A stretch of 30,004 nucleotides of DNA from a virus. The notes under the pieces are model-generated. The model saw only the letters and a list, made by a program, of their open reading frames with translations. It ran no database searches and had not been told where the DNA came from. Position numbers and translations under genes: made by a program. Below, piece by piece: positions 1 through 8,115 of the stretch. Position 1 is the stretch's first letter, and each line of letters begins with the position of its first letter. The stretch covers positions 1 to 30,004 of IMG/VR virus record IMGVR_UViG_3300032240_000404; one strand, 5' to 3'.

Positions 1-1
1 A

Positions 2-1720
2 GGTGTGTTGCATCACTTTGGTGGCGAACCCGGCATTCTTGCCAGCATGCGCCTGAAAGACCGTAAAGGCCCCAACGGTGAGAAGCTGTTGCACCTTGAA
101 GAGTTGCAGTCCGACTGGCATCAAGAAGGGCGAGACAAAGGCTATACAACACTCACACCAAAAGAATTGGAAGAGTTAAGGGCATTGACCAGAAGAGAAG
201 TGGAAGAAGATGGATTGTTTCCTCATGACATGTCTCGCTCCAGAGAACTTGAAGCAAAAATTGGCGAAGTCCCCAATGCCCCATTCAAAAAAAACTGGGA
301 AGAGATGGCGCTCAAGCGTCTGGTGCATCACGCCGCAGAAAAGGGCTACCACGGCATTGTGGTGACTCCCGGTCAAGAACAGGCTGATAGATACCCTAGA
401 CGAGAAGAAACTGAAAAGCTTGCCCAAGAAAAAGGCATGAAGTCTTTTTACGATAGCAAAGTGCCCAACATCCTCAACAGCATCGGCAAGAAGTACGGCG
501 TGAAGACTGAGTTGCATGGACACAAGTTGCCCGGCGACCCATCACAGCGCGGCGATGCATCAGAGCGCCTTGGTGTGGCTCATGTACCTCTTGCTGGCAT
601 GAACCCAGAGCAAGTGCAGGCATTCAATCAAAGACTGGATGACGCAAACGCAAAGCACCTGCATCACTTCCCTATCACAGAAGACATGCGAAAAGACGTA
701 TTAACCAATGGCCTGCCCTTGTATGCAGAGGGCGGCATCATCCATAAAGCCGGAGGCGGATCAATGCGTGGCTACACAGTTGGCTCGTCAGTGATTAAAG
801 ACACCAGCAAGACGGTGCAAAATCAGGGCGGTATGAATGCCACGGTGGCTAAAGCCAATCAAGCACAAGCTGAGGCAGGTGCCGCAATTGCCGCAAGCAT
901 GAGCCCAGCACAACAGAATGCAATGCAATCAATTGCTCTAGCAATGATGCCCGGCCCAATTGGACTTATTGCCAGACTTGTGATGATGGCGCAACAAAAC
1001 AATAGCGCAGAAGGCCCAGCATCTACTCCAGCACAGGCCGCTACACAAAGTTCTAATGCGGACTCACCGGGAAGCACGGCATCAAAAGCCGCCGTCATAT
1101 CAAACGCAATGGATAACAATTTGGGAATAATCTCAAACCCCGCGCCTGCTGAAAGTACATCTGGAGATACATCAGGAAGCTCTGTTGGCGAAGGATCTGG
1201 AATAGGTATTGGTTCTGGCGCTACAAGCGCAGGATCAACTGGTATTGCGGCAAACGCATCTGTTGGAGCCCAAGCCGTTGGCATGACAAGCGGCCCAAAT
1301 GGCCCTGCTGGTGCCGTAGGTGAAGGTAGCGCAAGCGGCGATGGCGGCTCATCGTCTGGAGGAGGCGGAGGTGGTGGAGGCGGAGGAGGCTGTTGCTTCA
1401 TCATGCTAGAAGCTCGCTACGGCAACGGCACCATGGACTTTGTAGTGCGTCGCTATCGTGATGAAAAGATGACCGATAGAAACCGTCGTGGCTATTACAA
1501 GCTTGCTGAAGTATTTGTTCCTTTGATGCGGAAATCCAAACTGTTTAAGTTTATGGTTACTAAAACATTTGCCGATCCATTGGTAAGCTATGGCAAGTAT
1601 TACTATGGTGAAAATAGATGGGGTTGGATATTTAAGCCGCTTGAAAAATTCTGGCTTGGGTTGTTTGATACGCTGGGAACAAAGACTAAATTCATTCGTG
1701 AGAATGGCGAGGTTGTGTGA
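2..1720 (+). CDS. 3' part of a large phage polyvalent protein with poly-Gly linker and CFI-box C-terminus (partial)
   Basis: The reading frame is open to the left edge, so this is the C-terminal part of a longer protein; the GTG at 5 is probably not its start. About residues 1-245 match a conserved domain I associate with phage polyvalent proteins: LEELQSDWHQEGRDKGY, then NAPFKKNWEEMALKRLVHHA, GMKSFYDSKVPN and an ending ITEDMRKDVL..GLPLY. A YAEGG/KAGGG element follows, then an Ala/Met-rich helical stretch (about 275-335) and a Ser/Gly/Ala-rich linker. Twelve glycines at 451-462 precede Cys-Cys-Phe-Ile. The last 110 residues (CFIMLEARYGNGTMD, RRYRDEKM, GYYKLAEVFVPLM) resemble CFI-box C-terminal domains. 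The enzymatic role is unknown; transfer with the DNA or action early in infection is only inferred from the polyvalent family. The stop overlaps the next start (TGATG). Confidence 0.75.
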   Translation, partial: GVLHHFGGEPGILASMRLKDRKGPNGEKLLHLEELQSDWHQEGRDKGYTTLTPKELEELRALTRREVEEDGLFPHDMSRSRELEAKIGEVPNAPFKKNWEEMALKRLVHHAAEKGYHGIVVTPGQEQADRYPRREETEKLAQEKGMKSFYDSKVPNILNSIGKKYGVKTELHGHKLPGDPSQRGDASERLGVAHVPLAGMNPEQVQAFNQRLDDANAKHLHHFPITEDMRKDVLTNGLPLYAEGGIIHKAGGGSMRGYTVGSSVIKDTSKTVQNQGGMNATVAKANQAQAEAGAAIAASMSPAQQNAMQSIALAMMPGPIGLIARLVMMAQQNNSAEGPASTPAQAATQSSNADSPGSTASKAAVISNAMDNNLGIISNPAPAESTSGDTSGSSVGEGSGIGIGSGATSAGSTGIAANASVGAQAVGMTSGPNGPAGAVGEGSASGDGGSSSGGGGGGGGGGGCCFIMLEARYGNGTMDFVVRRYRDEKMTDRNRRGYYKLAEVFVPLMRKSKLFKFMVTKTFADPLVSYGKYYYGENRWGWIFKPLEKFWLGLFDTLGTKTKFIRENGEVV

Positions 1721-3834
1721 TGACAAATACAAATGAAGGCGGGTTCATTGAGGCGATAGGTGTCAATCACCTTGGTCGTGCGTTTAACAATGACGTAATG
1801 AACACCCTCGCCCACTTCCGCGATTCCTATATGGCAACACATCCAGAGGGATTAAAAGAGTTGGAGTGGTACTACAAGCATTCCCCACAAATCTCACATG
1901 CATTGCTTAGTAGCCCACATGGCAGGCAGGTCTCACAAGAAATTTTCACCAGATTTATTTACCCTGCTTACAAAGAAATTAAGCAAGGTCGCCTCAAACA
2001 AGCGCACGGGTTTATCAAAAAGTTCATTAAGTATTCCCAAGACCCTGTGCATCATGACAAGGTTGAAAAGGCCATTACCCATAAAGCAGAAGGCGGAACC
2101 ATGGATACCCCAGATTTAGCTCAATCAAGATTGGGCATGAACCAAAGATCAAATCCAGCACTGATGGACAACATCGGTATTGACGAAGCTTTGGACATGA
2201 GCCCCAAGCAGTTCATCAACCCTGATCCAAAAATGGCAGGATCACTTCCCGTGGGCGGTGTGGACAAGGTGGGTGGCCTACCTATTGGCGGCGTGGATCA
2301 AAGCCCGATGCCCGGCATGCAGTTCGCTCCACAAGCTCCACAACAGCCCCAGCAGGACGCAGGCGCTCCACAAGGAGGTTTGCCACCGTCCGCTGGTGCC
2401 AGTTCACCTGCACAGCAACAACCCGGCAACATGTTGAGCTTGACACCGCAGGGTCGAGCACTGGGCGCTATGGCACCGCAGGGCATGCCAAACAAAATGG
2501 CAAGTGGCGGCAGTGTGTCACCGCAGGATATGGCTGAGACGATCATGCGTTTGGAGAAGCACATAGAAAGCAGAGCCAAGGGCGGTGGCGTGGGTCACTA
2601 TGCGTCGAAGGGTGGAGTGAAGGACGAGCGCAACCACCCCGCTGTATTCCCACCAAGCCCCACAATCCCCAAGCAAGATATTGCCGCCATGGCTGAACGC
2701 ATGGCACGCCAAATAACAGGCGAAACGAATCCCAACAAGAAAACAAAACAACAAATTGAGCGGGAAAAGAATTTGCCAGTTGATTTGCGCACAACAGGCA
2801 CGCTTCAGCACATGCCTGAGATCAATATGGAGGAGCACAAAGGAGCCCACCTTATTGGCATCCCCGGCGATACTAGCGTTGGCGGGTTAGAACAAAAAGC
2901 GCATGAATTGGAGCCAGCAAAAGCCGCCGTACATTTGCATGGAATTGGCGAAAAAGAATTTGAGCACTCTGTGCCAATGTTTGGCGGAATGCATTACGGC
3001 GCTTATGGACATCCAGAAGCATGGGCAAGCAATAGGGCTGGCGTAGAGCCTTTGCAAACATCCGTTGAAGCCATTCATGAACTTGATCCTGAAGCAAAAA
3101 TACTGGGTCAATATGTCAAGATGACCCCGCAGTCTTTGGACTTTGCTTTGCATAATCTTGATGCCTTGTTGGCGTATCAAGAGCCGCACAAGTTTCCCAA
3201 AGAACACAAGGAACACATCAACAAATTGTTAAAAGAGCCATACCTTGGATATAAGGCATATGAGGCTTCGCCCGGCATTGAAGACCCGCTGGAATTGCTG
3301 TTGCATTCTCAATTGAACAGCGACTTCAGAAAGAAGATTGTCAAAGTCTTATCAACCAAAAAGAATTTACCAAAAGGCTCGCGCACTTGGGAAGATGTTA
3401 TTTATGCAATCAGTCATCCAGAATTGCGCAATCTAGAAACAGGAGTGTCTGGCGGCACTATGGTTCAAATGGATCCGCATCGCAAAGCAGTGGAATTGAT
3501 ATCTTCGCACCCTAGTTACAAACACGACCTGCCATCCAAAATCATTGGTCAAAGAAGTATGATGGCCCCCGCAGAGATTGCATACCCACGATCAACTTAC
3601 TACGCCAAAGAACACATTAAAACATTGCCTGTTAAAAAGCAGAAGCACACGCAAGTCTTTGGTACGGCGAAGAGTATTGGCTTTAGAGAACCTATTGATG
3701 AGCAATACATCAATCAGTTGGGTGAATATGAAACTCAATTAAGGCGCAGACTACTCGGCAAGAAAAAAGGCGGCAATGTCAGCCTGAATGAAATGAAACT
3801 TGAGTTGGCACGCAAATCAAAAAAGGTTAAATGA
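1720..3834 (+). CDS. Multidomain phage protein: FRD/YY helical domain, Pro/Gln linker, polyvalent-associated domain
   Basis: I chose ATG 1720, which overlaps the previous stop by one base; GAGG at 1709-1712 is a suitable ribosome binding site. Residues 1-125 (LAHFRDSYM, GLKELEWYYKHSPQISHALL) look like the helical half of CFI-box domains, echoing the C-terminus of the upstream protein. KAEGG, then a Met/Pro/Gln-rich linker (about 145-260), ASGGS and RAKGGG follow. The C-terminal 420 residues are a compact domain with WASNRAGVEPL and ILGQYVKMTPQSLDFALHNLDALL, a pattern I have seen in phage polyvalent proteins, though I can name no reaction. The protein ends KKKGGNVSLNEMKLELARK, similar to the KGGK-I-SL ends of genes at 16.5-17.8 kb. 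Its place directly before the portal gene suggests a virion-associated or injected protein. Function is not assigned. Confidence 0.7.
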   Translation: MTNTNEGGFIEAIGVNHLGRAFNNDVMNTLAHFRDSYMATHPEGLKELEWYYKHSPQISHALLSSPHGRQVSQEIFTRFIYPAYKEIKQGRLKQAHGFIKKFIKYSQDPVHHDKVEKAITHKAEGGTMDTPDLAQSRLGMNQRSNPALMDNIGIDEALDMSPKQFINPDPKMAGSLPVGGVDKVGGLPIGGVDQSPMPGMQFAPQAPQQPQQDAGAPQGGLPPSAGASSPAQQQPGNMLSLTPQGRALGAMAPQGMPNKMASGGSVSPQDMAETIMRLEKHIESRAKGGGVGHYASKGGVKDERNHPAVFPPSPTIPKQDIAAMAERMARQITGETNPNKKTKQQIEREKNLPVDLRTTGTLQHMPEINMEEHKGAHLIGIPGDTSVGGLEQKAHELEPAKAAVHLHGIGEKEFEHSVPMFGGMHYGAYGHPEAWASNRAGVEPLQTSVEAIHELDPEAKILGQYVKMTPQSLDFALHNLDALLAYQEPHKFPKEHKEHINKLLKEPYLGYKAYEASPGIEDPLELLLHSQLNSDFRKKIVKVLSTKKNLPKGSRTWEDVIYAISHPELRNLETGVSGGTMVQMDPHRKAVELISSHPSYKHDLPSKIIGQRSMMAPAEIAYPRSTYYAKEHIKTLPVKKQKHTQVFGTAKSIGFREPIDEQYINQLGEYETQLRRRLLGKKKGGNVSLNEMKLELARKSKKVK

Positions 3835-6284
3835 TGGCAGACGATATCAACATAGACGAACAAGAAGACGGCTCGGCGGTCGTCGATATGCCCGAGATGG
3901 ACGTTGAGGAGCAACCCGACGGTTCAGCTATTGTCGAAACCGAAGACGGCCCCGAATTCAATCCAGAGTTCTACGACAACCTTGCCGATGTAATTGATGC
4001 CAACGAGTTGTCCGAGTTGACCATGCGTTACATGGATCTGCTGGAGAGCGACAAGCAGGCGCGTGAGTTGCGCGACAAGCAGTACGAAGAGGGTATCAAG
4101 CGCACAGGCATGGGCAACGATGCGCCCGGCGGTGCCACCTTCATGGGTGCCAGCAAAGTGGTTCACCCCGCCATGGCTGAGGGTTGTGTGGACTTTGCCT
4201 CACGCGCCATCAAAGAAATGTTCCCGCCTGATGGCCCTGTTAAGTCAAAGATTGTCGGCAAGCAAGACGACATCAAGTCTGCAATATCAGAGCGCAAGGT
4301 CAACTACCTGAACTGGCAGATCACCGAACAGATTGAAGAGTTCCGCGACGAGCAAGAGCAAATGTTGACTCAATTGCCGCTGGGCGGCTCGCAGTATTTC
4401 AAGATTTGGTTTGACGAAGAGAAGAAGCGCCCATGCGTGGAGTTCCTGCCGATTGATCGAGTCATCCTGCCATTTGCGGCAACCAACTTCTACACCGCCC
4501 AACGTGCGGCTGAAGTGCACGAGATTACAACTCATGAGCTTGAGCGCCGCATCAAGTCGGGCATGTACCGTGATATCAGTTACATCAAAGCCTCTGAGTC
4601 AATTGAAGAAGGCAAGGTAGCTCAGGCCAACAACAAGGTTGAAGGCAAGCGATTCCAAGAAAACAAAGACGGCTTGCGCAAGGTCTTTCACATTTACACC
4701 TATTTGGAACTGGAAGACGACAAGCACACCAAAGGCAAGATGGCACCGTACATCTTGATGATTGACGAGTTGGACAACGAGGTGCCTGGCCTGTACCGCA
4801 ATTGGGAAGAGAACGACGAGACGATGACCAAGTTGGATTGGATCGTAGAGTTCAAATTCATCCCATGGCGTGGTGCCTATGCCATTGGCTTGCCTCACCT
4901 GATCGGCGGCCTCAGCGCGGCGCTGACGGGCTCCCTGCGTGCTTTGTTGGACTCGGCGCACATCAACAACGCCGCCACCATGCTCAAGCTCAAGGGCGCA
5001 AAGATCTCTGGTCAAAGCCAGCAAGTTGATGTCACCCAGATCGTGGAGATTGAAGGCGCACCCGGCGTGCAGGACATCCGCCAAATCGCTATGCCCATGC
5101 CGTTCAACCCGCCCAGCCCCGTGCTGTTTGAGTTGCTGGGCTTCTTGGAAAAGGCCACCAGCAGTGTTTTGACCACGGCTGAGGAGAAGATAGCCGACAT
5201 CAGCGCACAGGCTCCTGTGGGCACCACGCAGGCCCTGATTGAGCAGGGTTCACAGGTGTACTCATCCATCCACGCACGCCTGCACCAATCACAGGCTCGC
5301 GTGCTGAAGATCCTGTGCCGCTTGAACCGCTGGCACTTTAACGACATGCAGAAGTCGGATGTCGTCACTGATCTGGAAGTCACCCGCGAAGACTTTGCCA
5401 AGAACACCGACGTGGTGCCAGTCTCTGACCCGCACATCTTCTCTGAAACCCAGCGCATGGCTCAGAACCAAGCTGTGTTGGCGCTGGCTGAAAAGCATCC
5501 TGACCAGTTCAACATGGGCAAGGTAATCAGTCGCCTGCTCAAGCAGATGAAGATTCCTAACATCAACGAGATCATGGTGGATCAGCCGTCGCCTGAACAG
5601 CGCACTTCTGCGGATGAGAATGCCGCCATGCTGATCGGTCAGCCTGCCTATGCATACATTCAGCAAGATCACATTGCGCACATTCAAGATCACTTGCAAT
5701 TTGCAATGAACCCGTTCTTGGGCCAGTCGCCATTTGCCGATCCGAACTACCTTAATAACCTGATTGAGCACGTCAAGCAACACATGACCTTGTGGTACTT
5801 GAACCGATCTAACGGATATGTGCAAAAAGCCACAGGCAAACCGTTGGAAAATTACAACGATCCCAAATACACCCCAGTGGTTGACAAGCTGTACACGGTG
5901 GTTGGTGCCCATGTGATGATGGACACGCAAGAAGTATTTAAAGACTTCATGCCGTCGTTTGAGAAGTTGGTGCAGATGGCGCAACAGCGCAAGAATCAGC
6001 CACCACAGTTGCCGCCTGACGCTCAGGTTGTTAGAGACACATCCATGGCAGAAACACAGCGCAAGACTGCGGCAGATCAAGCCAAGCAAGCATATGAGCA
6101 AGCCAAATTGCAAATGGATCAACAACTGCATGCGATGGACAACCAGACCAAGGTTGAAATTGAGAATGCCAAGCTGACTCACCAAACGATTCAGCACGCA
6201 ACCGAGTTGGCGTTTACGCCACCACCCGCCGCACCTGCGGCACCACAACCACCACAAGGAGCCCCAAATGGCATCGGACAATGA
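3831..6284 (+). CDS. Portal protein (podovirus-type)
   Basis: The portal is the dodecameric ring at one capsid vertex through which DNA is packaged and ejected. At 817 residues this fits large podovirus-type portals. The core is recognisable from MGASKVVHPAMAEGCVDFASRAIKEMFPP, followed by LGGSQYFKIWFDEEKKRPCVEFLPIDRVILP, WIVEFKFIPWRGAYAIGLPHLIGGLS and TAEEKIADISAQAPVGTTQALIEQG. The acidic N-terminus repeats DGSA(V/I)V at residues 13-18 and 30-35, a motif also found in the scaffold candidate. The last 110 residues are Gln/Ala-rich and probably coiled coil (MAETQRKTAADQAKQAYEQ), ending in a Pro-rich tail. The start overlaps the upstream stop (ATGATG, 3831 or 3834) with AAGG just upstream. Confidence is high for portal, lower for the exact family. 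Confidence 0.88.
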   Translation: MMADDINIDEQEDGSAVVDMPEMDVEEQPDGSAIVETEDGPEFNPEFYDNLADVIDANELSELTMRYMDLLESDKQARELRDKQYEEGIKRTGMGNDAPGGATFMGASKVVHPAMAEGCVDFASRAIKEMFPPDGPVKSKIVGKQDDIKSAISERKVNYLNWQITEQIEEFRDEQEQMLTQLPLGGSQYFKIWFDEEKKRPCVEFLPIDRVILPFAATNFYTAQRAAEVHEITTHELERRIKSGMYRDISYIKASESIEEGKVAQANNKVEGKRFQENKDGLRKVFHIYTYLELEDDKHTKGKMAPYILMIDELDNEVPGLYRNWEENDETMTKLDWIVEFKFIPWRGAYAIGLPHLIGGLSAALTGSLRALLDSAHINNAATMLKLKGAKISGQSQQVDVTQIVEIEGAPGVQDIRQIAMPMPFNPPSPVLFELLGFLEKATSSVLTTAEEKIADISAQAPVGTTQALIEQGSQVYSSIHARLHQSQARVLKILCRLNRWHFNDMQKSDVVTDLEVTREDFAKNTDVVPVSDPHIFSETQRMAQNQAVLALAEKHPDQFNMGKVISRLLKQMKIPNINEIMVDQPSPEQRTSADENAAMLIGQPAYAYIQQDHIAHIQDHLQFAMNPFLGQSPFADPNYLNNLIEHVKQHMTLWYLNRSNGYVQKATGKPLENYNDPKYTPVVDKLYTVVGAHVMMDTQEVFKDFMPSFEKLVQMAQQRKNQPPQLPPDAQVVRDTSMAETQRKTAADQAKQAYEQAKLQMDQQLHAMDNQTKVEIENAKLTHQTIQHATELAFTPPPAAPAAPQPPQGAPNGIGQ

Positions 6285-6423
6285 ACAACGAGGCATCAAT
6301 GTGCCTCAACACAAGCGACTAGCACAAGGCGAAAAGCTGGACGGCACTAGCTACCAACCCAAAGGCGGTACTAGTCAGACTAGTAAACCCCAAGGCGGAC
6401 TGTCGCACGCCAAAAAGAAATGA
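6268..6423 (+). CDS. Small basic hypothetical protein (51 aa) with KGG/QGG motifs
   Basis: This 51-residue frame starts at ATG 6268 inside the last codons of the portal gene, behind a strong AAGGAG at 6256-6261 with six bases of spacing. It ends in ATGA, which begins the next gene. The protein is polar and basic (MASDNEQRGINVPQHKR..., ending GGLSHAKKK) with PKGG and PQGG elements like those of other accessory proteins in this window. Two TSQTS codons lie in a 17-bp perfect palindrome that recurs in the tail-fibre gene at 19.7 kb. Tight coupling and the good ribosome site make it a real gene; its role is unknown, and a minor head or portal-associated peptide is only a guess. Confidence 0.68.
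   Translation: MASDNEQRGINVPQHKRLAQGEKLDGTSYQPKGGTSQTSKPQGGLSHAKKK
6369..6385. repeat. 17-bp palindrome, copy 1
   Basis: TACTAGTCAGACTAGTA is an inverted repeat with 8-bp arms around one central base. The same 17-mer occurs at 19723-19739, 13 kb away in an unrelated gene. The five bases upstream also match at four positions. Both copies lie in the same reading frame and encode Thr-Ser-Gln-Thr-Ser. Confidence 0.85.
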
Positions 6424-6593
6424 TCGAAGCTCTGATTCACAGAATCAAGATACGCCAGAGTGAGTTGCAGGTATCCCTAGCAGTAGGGACACCGATGACT
6501 TGGGAAGCGTATCAACGCATGGTGGGAGAGTATCAAGGGCTTCAAACAACCCTTGACATGATCGACAACATGTTGGAAGAGGAAGAAAACTAA
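6420..6593 (+). CDS. Small helical hypothetical protein (57 aa)
   Basis: ATG 6420 overlaps the preceding stop by four bases (ATGA), so translation is probably coupled. The 57 residues (MIEALIHRIKIRQ..., MTWEAYQRMVGEYQGLQTTLDMI, ending LEEEEN) look like two helices with a strongly acidic tail. I recall similar short proteins between portal and scaffold genes in other phages, always without a function. A head-assembly accessory role would fit the position but is not shown. Confidence 0.66.
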   Translation: MIEALIHRIKIRQSELQVSLAVGTPMTWEAYQRMVGEYQGLQTTLDMIDNMLEEEEN

Positions 6594-6646
6594 CCCCAGC
6601 ACTGCAAAGTGCGTTTATGCACCTGAGATATGGTGTGGAGAAAAAA

Positions 6647-7099
6647 ATGAGTGAAATAAAACCAATCCCTACGATTGAGGGCAAAGCAGGTGTGTCTGAC
6701 CCAGTTGAACTGGCGTGGGCATTCCCCGAAGTAAACCCCGGACAACGTCCATATGGGGGTCGAGTGATAGTGCAACTGCGGCGAGTTAAAAAGAAAGCAG
6801 GGCGCATCATCATCGTTGATGAAACCAAGGAAAGCGAAAAGTGGAACAACATGATCGGACGGATCGTGGCTATTGGCCCACTGGCGTTTAAGAACCGAGA
6901 CACCATGCAACCGTGGGCTGAAGGCTCATGGGCTGAGATTGGCGACTTTGTTCGAGTTCCAAAATGGGGCGGTGACCGTTGGGAGCGACCAGTTCCCGGT
7001 GAAGACGGTGAAGATCCTGTTTTATTCATGACGATCAACGACCACGAACTGATTTCGGAAGTCACAGATGACCCGTTGTCGTTCAAAGCTTACGTTTAA
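6647..7099 (+). CDS. GroES-like co-chaperonin (Cpn10 fold)
   Basis: The 150-residue product begins at ATG 6647, six bases after GGAG at 6637-6640; a longer start at 6617 has no such site. Residues 31-140 follow the Cpn10 plan: RPYGGRVIVQLRRVKKKAGRI, a mobile-loop region (IIVDETKESEKWNNM), IGRIVAIGPL, and later WAEIGDFVRVPKWGGDRW. Cpn10 proteins cap GroEL and help fold substrates; phage versions (T4 gp31 is the known case) adapt the host chaperonin to the capsid protein. Its location between portal and scaffold genes supports that role here. The pairing with host GroEL is inferred. The loop between residues 84 and 100 is longer than in bacterial GroES. Confidence 0.8.
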   Translation: MSEIKPIPTIEGKAGVSDPVELAWAFPEVNPGQRPYGGRVIVQLRRVKKKAGRIIIVDETKESEKWNNMIGRIVAIGPLAFKNRDTMQPWAEGSWAEIGDFVRVPKWGGDRWERPVPGEDGEDPVLFMTINDHELISEVTDDPLSFKAYV

Positions 7100-7108
7100 G
7101 GGGAAAAC

Positions 7109-8098
7109 ATGGCAACAGCAGAACAAAAAGAACTTGCACTGGAAACCATAGAGGCGGATGACGGCTCTGCGGTGGTGGAAGTTGACGAAAAATTACTTCA
7201 ATTGGACGAACTTGAAGAGCAAAACGGGTTTGAACGGGCAAAAGACGGCGGAAGTGTGGATAAATCCACCGATCCTCACGATGAAGATCATCCAGATGAT
7301 GATGATGAGCTTCGCAATGCCAAGCGCAATCGTCGCCGGGCAAAAAGAGACTTGGTTCGCAAGACAAATCAAGAAAAAGATGTCCAACTGACGGCTCTGA
7401 AACGCGAAAACGAAGAATTCAAGCGTCGCTTGAGCCTAGTTGAGCGCAGTGCTAAGACCGAAGGCTTGATGCGCATTGACAAAAACCTTGAAGATGCCAA
7501 TTACAGGGTGGAATATGCCAAGATGAAGCTTGCCGAAGCGACTCAAAACGCTGATGGGCAAGCTATGGTGGAGGCTCAAACGCTGTGGAACGCCGCCCAG
7601 CGGGAAGTCGATCAATTGACGCATGTGCGCCGCCAAGCTGATCAAGACTTGCGCCAGCCACAACAACAGAGTGCCGATCCTACGGTTCAGCGTCTTGCCC
7701 AGCGTTGGATGGCTAAAAACGCTTGGTACAACCCATCAGCAACTGACCCCGATAGTCGCGTCGCCAAAAAAATTGACGAACTGATGGGCGCACAAGGGTG
7801 GGATCCTACCGATCCCGACTATTGGGATGAGCTTGACAGCCGTTTGCATAAAGAGTTGCCACACCGCTACAATGAAACCAATGACGACGATTCCCGTAAT
7901 GTCAGACGACCGAGGAATATTGTGGGTAGCTCAGGACGTGAAGCATCTGCCGCTTATGGTGGTTCAAATCGAACCCAATTCGTACTATCGCCTGATAGGG
8001 TGAAAGCTATGAAAGAAGCTGGTGCTTGGGACAATCCTGATCGCAAAGCAAAGATGATTAAGCAATTTATTGCTTATGACCGTGCTAACCGCAACTAA
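7109..8098 (+). CDS. Putative capsid scaffolding protein
   Basis: The 329-residue protein starts nine bases after the GroES-like gene stops, with AAGGGG as ribosome site. It is very acidic at the N-terminus (DDGSAVVEVDEKL, then HDEDHPDDDDE), then has a long charged helical or coiled-coil stretch (about residues 70-190: RRAKRDL, LKRENEEFKRRLSLVER). A predicted globular helical part follows (AQRWMAKNAWYNPS, GWDPTDPDYWDEL), and a basic C-terminal helix (FVLSPDRVKAMKEAGAW, ending FIAYDRANRN). Acidic coiled coil plus basic C-terminal helix, placed between portal and major capsid genes, is the usual profile of a scaffold. The DGSAVV motif at 18-23 is shared with the portal N-terminus. There is no catalytic motif suggesting a fused protease. 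Confidence 0.72.
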   Translation: MATAEQKELALETIEADDGSAVVEVDEKLLQLDELEEQNGFERAKDGGSVDKSTDPHDEDHPDDDDELRNAKRNRRRAKRDLVRKTNQEKDVQLTALKRENEEFKRRLSLVERSAKTEGLMRIDKNLEDANYRVEYAKMKLAEATQNADGQAMVEAQTLWNAAQREVDQLTHVRRQADQDLRQPQQQSADPTVQRLAQRWMAKNAWYNPSATDPDSRVAKKIDELMGAQGWDPTDPDYWDELDSRLHKELPHRYNETNDDDSRNVRRPRNIVGSSGREASAAYGGSNRTQFVLSPDRVKAMKEAGAWDNPDRKAKMIKQFIAYDRANRN

Positions 8099-8115
8099 TC
8101 TAAGGGGAAAACAAA

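Noticed and set aside
859-1404. Minus-strand Pro/Ala-rich frame of 181 residues
   Set aside because: Poly-Pro is simply the complement of the poly-Gly tract of the real gene.
5289-6299. Long minus-strand frame of 336 residues over the portal gene
   Set aside because: It lies opposite a confident portal gene, has a Leu/His/Arg-skewed composition typical of antisense frames, and no ribosome site or family resemblance.
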